A stretch of 64,000 nucleotides of DNA from Myxococcota bacterium (GTDB taxonomy: Bacteria; Myxococcota; B64-G9). The stretch spans positions 248,001-312,000 of the forward strand of contig JAKLGA010000007.1 of the NCBI GenBank assembly GCA_022710975.1. Reading direction: 5' to 3'. This document shows, piece by piece, positions 37,839 to 45,590 of this stretch. Each line of letters starts with the position of its first letter. Within the stretch, counting starts at the first letter, position 1. Below the pieces are notes generated by a model. The model was not told the DNA's origin, did no database searches, and saw only the letters and a list, made by a program, of their open reading frames with translations. A program made the position numbers and the translations under genes.

Positions 37839-37928
37839 TGATTCACGAATTACCATCGAATTCCAAGCCATAAGCAAATGTACACCATTTTGATTGACTT
37901 TCAGGACAATTTGAATCGAGAATTCCTC
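37839..37928 (+). promoter_or_regulatory. AT-rich control region of Rrf2-cysK-mnmA
   Basis: About 90 bases much richer in A and T than anything around them. It holds TTGACT (37894-37899), an 18-base spacer and GAGAAT (37918-37923) as a promoter-like pair. It also holds two related words, ATCGAATTCC (37855-37864) and ATCGAGAATTCC (37915-37926), the second overlapping the -10. Such a site is a good candidate for autoregulation by the Rrf2 protein encoded just downstream. Confidence 0.5.
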
Positions 37929-37951
37929 TGCGACCGGACCGGAGGTGTGCG

Positions 37952-38401
37952 GTGAAGATCTCGACCAAGGGTCGTTATGGGCTGCGGGTGATGCTGGAGC
38001 TCGCCAGCCACAGCGGCCAGGGCGCCCTGCGGGTCGAGCAGATCGCCCGCCGCCAGGGCATCTCCGCCAAGTACATCCACGTCCTGGTGAGCAGCCTGCG
38101 CTCCGCGGGTCTGGTGAACACCGTGCGCGGGCCGAACGGCGGCTGCACGCTGGCGCGCAGCCCCTCGGCCATCACCGCGCTCGACGTGGTCGCGGCGCTC
38201 GAGGGCGCGAGCGCCCCGGTCGAGTGCGTGCTGGACGCGGCCGGCTGCAAGCGCTCGGCGGAGTGCGCGACCCGGGAGGTTTGGTGCGAGGTGGCCGCCG
38301 CGATGGACCGGGTCCTGGCGGGCCTGACCCTCGAGCAACTCGCCCGCCGCCAGCGCGACAAGGAAGCCGGTCGCGCCGCGACCTCGAACTACCAGATCTG
38401 A
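37952..38401 (+). CDS. Rrf2-family regulator, IscR-like with Fe-S cysteines
   Basis: 149 residues from a GTG with GGAGGTG upstream. The N-terminal winged helix is typical of Rrf2 ([19 protein letters not shown], then [20 protein letters not shown], with [20 protein letters not shown] as the wing). Cys92, Cys99 and Cys105 have nearly the spacing of the three E. coli IscR cluster ligands, and Cys112 is extra. So it probably senses iron-sulfur or redox state through a 2Fe-2S cluster. Its position before cysK also resembles CymR, the cysteine regulator. It is likely to regulate itself and the two downstream sulfur genes. Confidence 0.92.
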   Translation: MKISTKGRYGLRVMLELASHSGQGALRVEQIARRQGISAKYIHVLVSSLRSAGLVNTVRGPNGGCTLARSPSAITALDVVAALEGASAPVECVLDAAGCKRSAECATREVWCEVAAAMDRVLAGLTLEQLARRQRDKEAGRAATSNYQI

Positions 38402-38414
38402 GCCAGGAGGAAAC

Positions 38415-39386
38415 ATGTCGAAGATCTACGCGGACAACGGCCAGACCATCGGCAACACGCCCCTCGTGCGGCTGAACCGGCTCACCCAGGGCCTGCCGGG
38501 CACGCTGCTCGTCAAGATCGAGGGCCGCAACCCGGCCTACTCCGTCAAGTGCCGAATCGGCGCCGCGATGCTGTGGGCGGCCGAGCGCGCGGGCACCCTC
38601 AAGCCAGGCTCGCGGGAGATCTCGGTGATCGAGCCGACCAGCGGCAACACCGGCATCGCGCTGGCCTTCATGTGCGCGGCGCGCGGCTACCCGCTGCTGC
38701 TGACCATGCCGGAGACGATGTCCCTCGAGCGCCGCAAGATGCTGGCGGCCTTCGGGGCGCAGCTCGTGCTCACCGAGGGGGCCAGGGGCATGGTGGGCGC
38801 GGTGGCCAAGGCCGAGGAGATCGTGGCCTCCAGCCCCGCCAGGTACTTCATGCCCCAGCAGTTCAAGAACCCGGCCAACCCGGAGATCCACTTCACCACC
38901 ACCGGCCCGGAGATCTGGAACGACACCGACGGCCTGGTGGACATCTTCGTGGCCGGGGTCGGCACCGGCGGCACCCTCACCGGCGTGACGCGTTACCTCA
39001 AGCAGGCGCAGCGGCGGGCTGTGCGCGCCGTGGCCGTGGAGCCGGCCAGCTCGCCGGTCCTGACCGCCATCCGCAAGGGCGAGCCGCCCCGGCCCGGGCC
39101 GCACAAGATCCAGGGCATCGGCGCCGGGTTCAAGCCCGACGTGCTCGATCTCGAGCTCGTCGACGACATCGCCACGGTCTCCAACGAGGAGGCCCTGGAG
39201 TTCGCCCGCCGCCTGCACCGGGAGGAGGGCATCACCTGCGGCATCTCGAGCGGCGCGGCCGTGGCGGTCGCCCACCGCTACGCCGCGGCGCCCGAGAACA
39301 AGGGCAAGCTGATCGTGGCCCTCCTGCCCGACGCCGGCGAGCGCTACCTCAGCACCGCCCTGTTCGAGGACGCGCAGGCGAGCTGA
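38415..39386 (+). CDS. cysK: Cysteine synthase (O-acetylserine sulfhydrylase)
   Basis: 323 residues. PLP-dependent fold type [13 protein letters not shown] at the start, the Schiff-base lysine in [10 protein letters not shown] (Lys45), the substrate loop [12 protein letters not shown], phosphate-binding [11 protein letters not shown] and [11 protein letters not shown]. It makes L-cysteine from O-acetylserine and sulfide in the cytoplasm. It usually carries Asn or Ser after NPAYSVK as here, so it belongs to the CysK rather than the cystathionine beta-synthase group. AGGAGG precedes the ATG, 13 bases after the Rrf2 gene, with mnmA immediately downstream. Confidence 0.96.
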   Translation: MSKIYADNGQTIGNTPLVRLNRLTQGLPGTLLVKIEGRNPAYSVKCRIGAAMLWAAERAGTLKPGSREISVIEPTSGNTGIALAFMCAARGYPLLLTMPETMSLERRKMLAAFGAQLVLTEGARGMVGAVAKAEEIVASSPARYFMPQQFKNPANPEIHFTTTGPEIWNDTDGLVDIFVAGVGTGGTLTGVTRYLKQAQRRAVRAVAVEPASSPVLTAIRKGEPPRPGPHKIQGIGAGFKPDVLDLELVDDIATVSNEEALEFARRLHREEGITCGISSGAAVAVAHRYAAAPENKGKLIVALLPDAGERYLSTALFEDAQAS

Positions 39387-39388
39387 GC

Positions 39389-40492
39389 GTGCCGGACGCG
39401 AGGCCAGCGGCCGGATCGACTCCGGCGCCCGAGCGGATCGCCGTCGCCATGAGCGGCGGGGTCGACAGCTCCGTCGCCGCGGCCCTGCTGCGGGAGCAGG
39501 GGCACGCGGTGCTGGGCCTCAGCCTGCAGCTCCAGCCCCGGGCCGGCCGTGCGTGCGGCGGCACCGACGGCCTGGAGCGCGCGCGGGTGGTGGCGGGTCA
39601 GCTCGGCATCCCCCTCCACACGCTCGACGTCGCGCGGGAGTTCGAGGCGCTGGTGCTGCGCCCGGCCTGGGAAGAGTACGCCCGGGGCCGGACGCCGAAC
39701 CCCTGCCTGCTGTGCAACGAGCACATCAAGTTCGGCCTGCTGCTCGCCTGGGCCCGCCGGCTCGGCGCCGAGGCCCTGGCCACAGGGCACTACGTCAGGC
39801 TGGAGCGGGACGCGCGCGGGCGGCCGCAGCTGCTGCGCGGCCAGGACGCCGCCAGGGACCAGTCCTACTTCCTGGCCGGCCTGACCGCCGAGCAGCTCGA
39901 GCCCCTGCGCTTTCCGCTGGGCGCGCTCGCCAAGCCGGAGGTGCGCGCCCTGGCGCGCCGCCTGGGGCTCGCCAGCGCGGAGGCCCCGGACAGCCAGGAC
40001 GCCTGCCTGCGCCAGCCCGGCCAGGCCTTCGCGGAGGTGCTGCGAAGGCGCTTCGGGGCCGAGGCGCGGCCCGGCCCCGTGCTGGACGGCGCGGGCAGCG
40101 TGCTCGGGCGGCACCCGGGCATCCACCTGGTCACGGTCGGCCAGCGCAAGGGCCTGGGGATCCCGGCGGCCAGCCGCCGCTGGGTCAAGGCGCTGCGGAC
40201 CGAGGACGCGGCCGTGGTGCTGACCGCCGACGAGCGCGAGCTCGACTCCCGCGGCCTGACGGTCCGGGGGGTGCGCTGGATCGACGGCCAGCTCCCGGAC
40301 GGGCCGCTGGCCTGCCAGATCCAGGTGCGCTACCGGACCGCGGCGGTGCCCGGGCACCTCGAGCGGACCGGCGCGGACGAGGCCCGCGCCACCTTCGAGC
40401 GGCCCGTGCGGGCGGTCAGCCCGGGCCAGGCCGCCGTCTTCTACGACGGCGAGCGCGTGCTGGGCCGGGGCTGGATCCTGGCCGCGGGCTGA
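39389..40492 (+). CDS. mnmA: tRNA-specific 2-thiouridylase
   Basis: 367 residues from a GTG two bases after the cysK stop. The PP-loop AMSGGVDSSVAAALL (about 20-34) activates U34 of tRNA with ATP. The two catalytic cysteines are Cys109 in RTPNPCLLCN and Cys206 in APDSQDACLRQ. HLVTVGQRKGLGIP and the C-terminal beta domain (VRYRTAAVPGHL, FYDGERVLGRGWILA) complete the family. It places sulfur at position 2 of wobble uridine in Lys, Glu and Gln tRNAs, with sulfur coming from a cysteine desulfurase. The link to cysK and an IscR-like regulator makes a sulfur-supply operon. It is widespread and normal in length. Confidence 0.95.
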   Translation: MPDARPAAGSTPAPERIAVAMSGGVDSSVAAALLREQGHAVLGLSLQLQPRAGRACGGTDGLERARVVAGQLGIPLHTLDVAREFEALVLRPAWEEYARGRTPNPCLLCNEHIKFGLLLAWARRLGAEALATGHYVRLERDARGRPQLLRGQDAARDQSYFLAGLTAEQLEPLRFPLGALAKPEVRALARRLGLASAEAPDSQDACLRQPGQAFAEVLRRRFGAEARPGPVLDGAGSVLGRHPGIHLVTVGQRKGLGIPAASRRWVKALRTEDAAVVLTADERELDSRGLTVRGVRWIDGQLPDGPLACQIQVRYRTAAVPGHLERTGADEARATFERPVRAVSPGQAAVFYDGERVLGRGWILAAG

Positions 40493-40558
40493 GGTCCGCC
40501 GGGCGCGCGGACCGGCCGGCGAGGGTGCTATGCTGGGAGCCGCGGAGGTCGGCCAGAC

Positions 40559-41164
40559 ATGAAGGACAGCCAGGCGCCGGTCGGGTTCGACTTCCTGGTC
40601 CGGATCCTCGAGGCGCTCCCCCACCCCTTCTACGTGATCAAGGCGGACGACTACACCATCGTCCTGGCCAACGCGGCCGCGCGGCTGGGCGCGCTGACCG
40701 GCGAGACCACCTGCCACGCGCTGACCCACCACAGCCCGACGCCCTGCGAGGGCGACCACCCCTGCCCGGTGCGGCTCATCCGCGAGACCCGCCAGCCGGT
40801 GGTGGTCGAGCACACGCACTTCGACGCCGACGGCCAACCCCGCACCATCGAGGTGCACGCCTTCCCCATCCTCGACGCGGCCGGCCAGCTCACCCACATC
40901 ATCGAGTGCGGCATGGACATCTCCACGCGCCGGCAGGCCGAGCTCGAGCGCCAGGCGGTGCTCGAGCGCCTGGAGCGCGCCCTCGAGCAGGTCAAGCAGC
41001 TCAGCGGCCTGCTGCCCATCTGCGCCGCCTGCAAGAAGATCCGCGACCCCGAGGGCGGCTGGCGGCAGCTCGAGGCCTACATTCGCGATCACTCCGAGGC
41101 GGACTTCAGCCACACCCTGTGTCCGGCCTGCGCGGACCGCCTCTACCCCAAGAAGGGCTCCTGA
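40559..41164 (+). CDS. PAS-domain protein with C-terminal CxxC motif
   Basis: 201 residues, GCGGAGG before the ATG; a TATGCT -10 candidate lies at 40529-40534. A single PAS domain spans about residues 12-125 (LVRILEALPHPFYVIKADDY, then IECGMDISTRRQAE). A short coiled coil (QAVLERLERALEQVKQL) follows, and then a conserved tail, LLPICAACKKIRDPEGGWRQ and FSHTLCPACADRLYP. This tail, with two cysteine pairs that may bind metal, recurs at the end of many sensor proteins and response regulators. No kinase, cyclase or DNA-binding domain is attached. It is followed after five bases by a rhomboid gene, so it may act as a signalling partner; its ligand is unknown. Confidence 0.86.
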   Translation: MKDSQAPVGFDFLVRILEALPHPFYVIKADDYTIVLANAAARLGALTGETTCHALTHHSPTPCEGDHPCPVRLIRETRQPVVVEHTHFDADGQPRTIEVHAFPILDAAGQLTHIIECGMDISTRRQAELERQAVLERLERALEQVKQLSGLLPICAACKKIRDPEGGWRQLEAYIRDHSEADFSHTLCPACADRLYPKKGS

Positions 41165-41169
41165 GCACC

Positions 41170-42084
41170 ATGCTGCTGCTGTTGCCCTACAGGGTGGACG
41201 CGCTCGAGGACCGCAGACCCTGGGCCAACCACCTGCTGCTCGCCTGCCTGGTCGCCGTCCACGCGGTGCTTCTTGCGCGCGGCCAGGGCCTGCCCGAGGC
41301 GCTGGTGCTGCGGGGCTGGAGCCCGGCCGGCCTGCTCGGCTCGATGTTCCTGCACGCGGACTGGTGGCACCTGATCGGCAACCTGGTCTTCCTGTGGGTG
41401 TTCGGCAACGCGGTGGCCTCGCGCCTGGGCAACCTGGTGTTCCTGGCGCTCTTCCTCGGCGCGGGGGTGGCGGCGAGCGCATTTCACGTGCTCCTGTCCG
41501 ACGCTCCCGCGGTGGGCGCGTCCGGGGCCATCAACGGAGTGGTGGGCGCCTACCTGGTGCTGTTCCCCCGCACCCGGGTGTCCATGCTGTGGGTGGTGCT
41601 GTACCGCGGCGGGACCATCCGGGTGCAGAGCGCCTGGCTGCTCGGCTCCTGGTTCTGCCTGGATCTGCTGGGCGCCCTCCTGGGCGCGCCGGGCATCGCC
41701 TACCTGAGCCACGTGGGCGGGTTCGCCAGCGGGTTCCTGCTGGCCGCGCTGCTCGCGCGGGCCGGCCGGGTCAGGTTCGAGGCCTTCGAGCGCCCCCTGT
41801 TCCGGGGGCCCGGAGAGCCGGCCCCAGCGGGCCCGCCGGAGGCCCGGCCCGGACGCGCGGCGCTGCCCTCGCCGCCGCGGCCCGCGCCGTCGCCCCCGCC
41901 CGCGCCGTCGCCCCCGCCCGCGCCACCAGCCGGCCCGCCCGGGGAGGGCGTCTCGATCACCTGCGGCTGCGGGCGCGAGCTCCACCTGTCGAGCCGGTTC
42001 CGCGGGGGGCGGACCGTCTGCCCGGCCTGTTTCCGTGAGCTCGAGGTGCCGCGCGCGCCGGAGCGGGCGCGGGACCAAGGCTAG
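41170..42084 (+). CDS. Rhomboid-family intramembrane serine protease with zinc-ribbon tail
   Basis: 304 residues. About six membrane helices: FLHADWWHLIGNLVFLWVFG (GxxxH/WRxxT-like region), the nucleophile in AVGASGAINGVVGAYL (Ser118) and the general base in YLSHVGGFASGF (His181). So the catalytic dyad is intact. After the last helix comes a Pro/Ala-rich linker (about 222-263, PSPPPAPSPPPAP) and a small zinc ribbon, TCGCGRELHLSSRFRGGRTV then CPACF, with four cysteines. The substrate is unknown; the tail probably binds a partner or nucleic acid. The ATG follows the PAS stop by five bases. Confidence 0.9.
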   Translation: MLLLLPYRVDALEDRRPWANHLLLACLVAVHAVLLARGQGLPEALVLRGWSPAGLLGSMFLHADWWHLIGNLVFLWVFGNAVASRLGNLVFLALFLGAGVAASAFHVLLSDAPAVGASGAINGVVGAYLVLFPRTRVSMLWVVLYRGGTIRVQSAWLLGSWFCLDLLGALLGAPGIAYLSHVGGFASGFLLAALLARAGRVRFEAFERPLFRGPGEPAPAGPPEARPGRAALPSPPRPAPSPPPAPSPPPAPPAGPPGEGVSITCGCGRELHLSSRFRGGRTVCPACFRELEVPRAPERARDQG

Positions 42085-42091
42085 GAGGAGC

Positions 42092-42625
42092 ATGGAGCTC
42101 GAGCTGCTCAGCGGCGAGGCGCTGCACCGGCGGGTGATCCAGGAGACCCTGCTGGCGGCCAGGAAGCGCGTGTGGATCGCCACCGCCAACCTCAAGGACA
42201 TGCAGCTCGCCATGGCCGCCGGGCGCTACCAGCCGGTGCTGGAGGCCTTCGATCGGCTGGCCGCCGAGGGGGTGGCCTTCCGCCTGGTGCACGCGGACCT
42301 CCCCTCGCGGCCCTTCCGGCGCACCCTGGAGCGTTTCCCGCGCCTCACGGGCGGCGGGCTCGAGCTGCAGATCTGCCCGCGCTCGCACTGGAAGATGGTG
42401 CTGGTGGACGGGCGGGCGGCCTACTGCGGCTCGGCCAACTTCACCGGCGCCGGCCTGGGCGCGAGGAACGAGCGCCGGCGGAACCTCGAGATCGGGGTGT
42501 TCTCGCGGGACCCGGCCCTGGTGCGCCCGCTGGAGGAGCTGTACGACGCCTTCTGGCGGGGCGAGCACTGCCCGCGATGCGCCTTCCGCCGCGCCTGCCC
42601 CGACCCGATCGGCGCCGAGAGCTGA
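42092..42625 (+). CDS. Phospholipase D-like protein with a single HKD motif
   Basis: 177 residues, GGAGGAG before the ATG. One HKD motif is present, SHWKMVLVDGRAAYCGSANF (His99, Lys101, Asp106), so two chains must pair to form an active site, as in Nuc endonuclease. The N-terminal half is the usual PLD strand-helix part. The C-terminus has CPRCAFRRACPDP, a small cysteine cluster not typical of Nuc. It might cut DNA or RNA or a phospholipid; the basic surface and size favour a nuclease, which is an inference. It lies seven bases after the rhomboid gene. Confidence 0.83.
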   Translation: MELELLSGEALHRRVIQETLLAARKRVWIATANLKDMQLAMAAGRYQPVLEAFDRLAAEGVAFRLVHADLPSRPFRRTLERFPRLTGGGLELQICPRSHWKMVLVDGRAAYCGSANFTGAGLGARNERRRNLEIGVFSRDPALVRPLEELYDAFWRGEHCPRCAFRRACPDPIGAES

Positions 42626-42684
42626 GCCAGCCGGATCGTCAGCAAAGCCTGGGCAACCCGACTAGGTATACGGGGGGGGTGCGA

Positions 42685-42704
42685 GTCCGGGCACGCGCCC
42701 GGAC
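42685..42704 (+). promoter_or_regulatory. Leader hairpin 1 upstream of universal stress protein
   Basis: Perfect 8-bp stem GTCCGGGC/GCCCGGAC with a four-base loop ACGC. No T-run follows, so it is not an intrinsic terminator. Confidence 0.5.
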
Positions 42705-42711
42705 GGGCAGA

Positions 42712-42731
42712 CGGGCCCGAGCGCGGGCCCG
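42712..42731 (+). promoter_or_regulatory. Leader hairpin 2 abutting the ribosome site
   Basis: Perfect 8-bp stem CGGGCCCG/CGGGCCCG with loop AGCG, seven bases after hairpin 1. Its 3' arm runs directly into the GGAGGAGG ribosome site of the next gene, so folding could restrain translation. Confidence 0.5.
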
Positions 42732-42744
42732 GAGGAGGTGGGCC

Positions 42745-43224
42745 ATGTCCGAAAGGGTGCTGGTCCCTCTGGACGGGACGAAGGCGGCCGAGCAGGTCCT
42801 CCCGCTCCTGCAGCAGATGCTCGATTGCGGCCAGGTCCGCGAGGTCATCCTGGCGCGGGCCGAGGAGACAATGGCCCCGGTGATCTACGACTACGTGCTG
42901 AGCCCGGCGCAGCTCGCGCAGGCCGAGGAGGCCTCCCTGCGCGAGGCGGCCGACTACCTCCGCGCGATCGAACGCCGGCTGCGCTTCGGCCAGGCCGGGC
43001 ACCGCACCGCGGTGCTCGAGGGCCGCGCGACCGAGATCATGCCCGTCTTCGCCACGCGGGAGGCGGTCGACCGGGTGCTCCTGGGCGTGCCCGAGAAGAA
43101 GGGCCTGCTCGGCCGCATCCACCGCCGCCTGGCCGAGACGCTGGCGCACGCCTTCCAGGTGCCCGTGAGCCTGTGCTCGTCCCCCGCGTGCGCGGAGCAG
43201 CACCTGAGCCTGGGGACGTGCTGA
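42745..43224 (+). CDS. Universal stress protein (UspA-like)
   Basis: 159 residues. SERVLVPLDGTKAAEQVLPL at the start and the C-terminal half EAVDRVLLGVPEKKGLLGRI then AETLAHAFQVPVSLC fit a UspA fold. In the nucleotide loop, usually G-2x-G-9x-G(S/T), only part is clear here (LLGVPEKKGLLGRI), so ATP binding is uncertain. The C-terminus has three cysteines (CSSPACAEQHLSLGTC), unusual for the family. Expression probably rises under stress, but only the two leader hairpins hint at regulation. It converges with the EGF lipoprotein gene 12 bases away. Confidence 0.83.
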   Translation: MSERVLVPLDGTKAAEQVLPLLQQMLDCGQVREVILARAEETMAPVIYDYVLSPAQLAQAEEASLREAADYLRAIERRLRFGQAGHRTAVLEGRATEIMPVFATREAVDRVLLGVPEKKGLLGRIHRRLAETLAHAFQVPVSLCSSPACAEQHLSLGTC

Positions 43225-43236
43225 GGGCGGGAGCGA

Positions 43237-44211
43237 CTAGGGGAAATGCTCCTCGAGGGTGCCGTAGTACTCCACCTGGGCGTCGGTGGTGGACCACTCG
43301 GTGACGCAGGAGTTGAAGTTGCCCTCGATGGTGTACACCGTGGACCCGTCCGGTGAGAGCTCCTTGACCATGGCGTAGTGCTGGAAGGTGTACTTGACGA
43401 GGTCCCCGGGCCGGGGCCGCCAGCCGGCCGGCAGCTCGCCCACCCGCCGCTGGGGCAGGTAGTAGGGCTGCGTCAGGCCCTCGCCGGACTCGGCGTACAC
43501 CCAGTCGACGAAGTCGTAGCACCACAACCCGGGCTGACCCAGCATGTACGGACGCTCGTCGACCCCCTCGCACATGCCCACCTCGGCGAGCGCGATCTCG
43601 ACCAGCCGGGCGCGCACCCGCTCCTCCTCGGACGAGGGCGGCTGGCAACCGGCCAGGGGATCGCCTGTGGTGTCCGGGTCGCAGACGCAGGCCCCGGCGT
43701 CACAGTGGGCGTTCACCCCGCAGCCCACCCCGGCGCAGGGATCGTCCGGTACGCAGCTCAGGCCGACCGGGTGGGTGCCGCCCGGGCAGACGCACACGGC
43801 CGCGCCCTGCTGGACCTGACAGGCGCCCAGCCCGGAGCAGGTCTGACCTTCGCAGGGATCCGCCGGGTCGACCAGGCAGGCGAGCCCCTCGGCGTGGTAG
43901 CCAGGCTCGCAGTCACAGGCGGCCGCCTCGGCCACCACCCGGCAGGCGCCGTGGCCGGCGCAGTCCACCCCGTCGCACGGCCCGGCGGGGGTGGGCGCGC
44001 ACTCGAGCCCCTCGGGCTGGTAGCCAGGGTCGCAGCGGCAGACGGGCTCGCCGTCCACCGCCTGGCACAGCCCGTGGCCGGAGCAGGCCAGCCCCACGCA
44101 GGCGTCCTCCGCCACCGTGCCCGCCTCGCAGCCTCCCGCGGGAACCAGGAGGGCGAGGGCCCCCAGCCACGGCGACCACCCGAGGATCAGGGACAGCAGG
44201 CGGCCCCGCAT
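43237..44211 (-). CDS. EGF-repeat lipoprotein with C-terminal cysteine-peptidase-like domain
   Basis: 324 residues. The signal sequence ends at a lipobox-like AGGC (Cys28). About four EGF-like, six-cysteine modules follow (CVGLACSGHGLC, VCRCDPGYQPEGLEC and so on; about 38-190). The C-terminal domain (about 195-324) has LWCYDFVDWVYAESG (likely Cys), PRPGDLVKYTFQHYAMVK (His) and a later Asn in IEGNFNSC, in the order of a CHAP/NlpC-type amidase. So it may anchor in the outer membrane, bind a partner through the EGF repeats and trim peptidoglycan. EGF-like lipoproteins are common in Myxococcota. It is alone at the end of a minus-strand run. Confidence 0.83.
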   Translation of the reverse strand: MRGRLLSLILGWSPWLGALALLVPAGGCEAGTVAEDACVGLACSGHGLCQAVDGEPVCRCDPGYQPEGLECAPTPAGPCDGVDCAGHGACRVVAEAAACDCEPGYHAEGLACLVDPADPCEGQTCSGLGACQVQQGAAVCVCPGGTHPVGLSCVPDDPCAGVGCGVNAHCDAGACVCDPDTTGDPLAGCQPPSSEEERVRARLVEIALAEVGMCEGVDERPYMLGQPGLWCYDFVDWVYAESGEGLTQPYYLPQRRVGELPAGWRPRPGDLVKYTFQHYAMVKELSPDGSTVYTIEGNFNSCVTEWSTTDAQVEYYGTLEEHFP

Positions 44212-44242
44212 GGCTCACCCTCCGGTGTGTGTCCTCCCTCGA

Positions 44243-45589
44243 CTATCGCGGTTCGTCGTTGGATTGGCAAGGCGTGGCCTGCACGAAGGAGGCGGCCACC
44301 TTGCCGGAGACGCCCTTGAGCTCCAGCTCGCCGGCCGGCTCCAGGGCGAAGGCGTCGCCCAGCAGGCGCGCGGTCTCCGGGCCGATCAGGATGCGGCCCG
44401 GCCGGGAGCGCGACTCGAGCCGCGCGGCCACGTTCACCGCCGGGCCGAGCACGGTGTAGTCCGAGCGCACCAGCGAGCCGAAGTTGCCCACCACCGCCTC
44501 GCCGGTGTTGATGCCGGTGCGGGCCCGCAGGCCGTGCTCGGGGGCCACCGCGGGGATGGCCGCCTGCATCTCCAGCGCCAGGCGCACGCAGCGCCGGGCC
44601 TGCTCGGCGGGCTCGAGCGGCTCGGGGGCGCCGAACACGATCATGATCGCGTCGCCCACGAACTTGTCCACCGTGGCCTGGTGGCGGTGGGCGATCTCGC
44701 ACATGCAGGTCAGGTAGTGGTTGAGCAGCCGGCCCAGCGCCTCCGGGCCCAGCCGCTCGGACATGGGGGTGAAGCTGACGATGTCGGTGAACATGACCGT
44801 GACCACGCGCCGGTCGGGCGGGGCGTCCAGGCGAAGCTCCCCCCGCGCGGCGCGCCGCACCAGGGGCTCGGGCAGGTAGCGGCGCAGGACCGACTCGGTG
44901 ATGTAGCGGTGCAGCTTGACGGTCTGGTTCACCCCGTAGTTCACCGCGCCGAAGGCGATGAGCAGGCTGGCGGCGATGGCCACCAGGCTGAGCGCGCCCC
45001 CCTGCGCGTAGGCCGGGTGGACCAGGGGGAAGGTCATCCCCGGCGCCACCGGGATGAGCCCCGCCAGCTCGAGCGAGCCCGTGGTCAGGTACAGGCAGCC
45101 GCCCAGCGCGACCGCGCTCAGGCCCATGCGGTAGTCGAAGAACACCCGGTACACCGCCATGGCGACCACGATGTTGACCACCGCCGGGTTGGTCAGGGTG
45201 CCGAACGAGTAGATGATCACGTGGTTCGTGGTCAGCTCGATCGCCAGCGAGGCGTAGCTGGCGGCGACCTGGAAGCGGAGCGCCCGGCCGCGCAGCGCCA
45301 GGGTCGCCGCGTTCAGCAGGATGTACACCACGAACTCGGCGCACCAGACGGCGAACACCGGCCGGGCCAGCCAGTGCGCCTCCGGGGCCCGCAGGCCCTC
45401 GAGGAAGCCGATCAGCGTGGGCAGGGCGATGAACGGCACGACCAGGAGCAGGCGCACCCAGGCCGCCGCGCGCAGCCGCCCCGCCTCCGCCTCGCCCCCG
45501 CCGCTGCCGGTCAGGAAGTCCCGCAGGAACGCGCGCGCGCCGAGGTCCCCGCCCAGCGCCCCGGGGGCTTGCGGCTCCACGCGGGCCAC
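44243..45589 (-). CDS. Membrane-bound class III adenylate cyclase
   Basis: 448 residues from a GTG one base after the AI-2E gene stop. Six or so membrane helices fill residues 45-225; the catalytic domain (about 255-430) has VVTVMFTDIVSFTPMSERLG (metal Asp), ATVDKFVGDAIMIVFG (adenine-selecting Lys, second metal Asp), TGINTGEAVVGNFGS and SDYTVLGPAVNVAARLE (purine Asp and transition-state Asn/Arg). The Lys plus Asp set fits adenylate rather than guanylate cyclase. The membrane part may sense a signal. Linked to a channel-like protein upstream, but a shared role is not shown. Confidence 0.92.
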   Translation of the reverse strand: MARVEPQAPGALGGDLGARAFLRDFLTGSGGGEAEAGRLRAAAWVRLLLVVPFIALPTLIGFLEGLRAPEAHWLARPVFAVWCAEFVVYILLNAATLALRGRALRFQVAASYASLAIELTTNHVIIYSFGTLTNPAVVNIVVAMAVYRVFFDYRMGLSAVALGGCLYLTTGSLELAGLIPVAPGMTFPLVHPAYAQGGALSLVAIAASLLIAFGAVNYGVNQTVKLHRYITESVLRRYLPEPLVRRAARGELRLDAPPDRRVVTVMFTDIVSFTPMSERLGPEALGRLLNHYLTCMCEIAHRHQATVDKFVGDAIMIVFGAPEPLEPAEQARRCVRLALEMQAAIPAVAPEHGLRARTGINTGEAVVGNFGSLVRSDYTVLGPAVNVAARLESRSRPGRILIGPETARLLGDAFALEPAGELELKGVSGKVAASFVQATPCQSNDEPR

Positions 45590-45590
45590 C

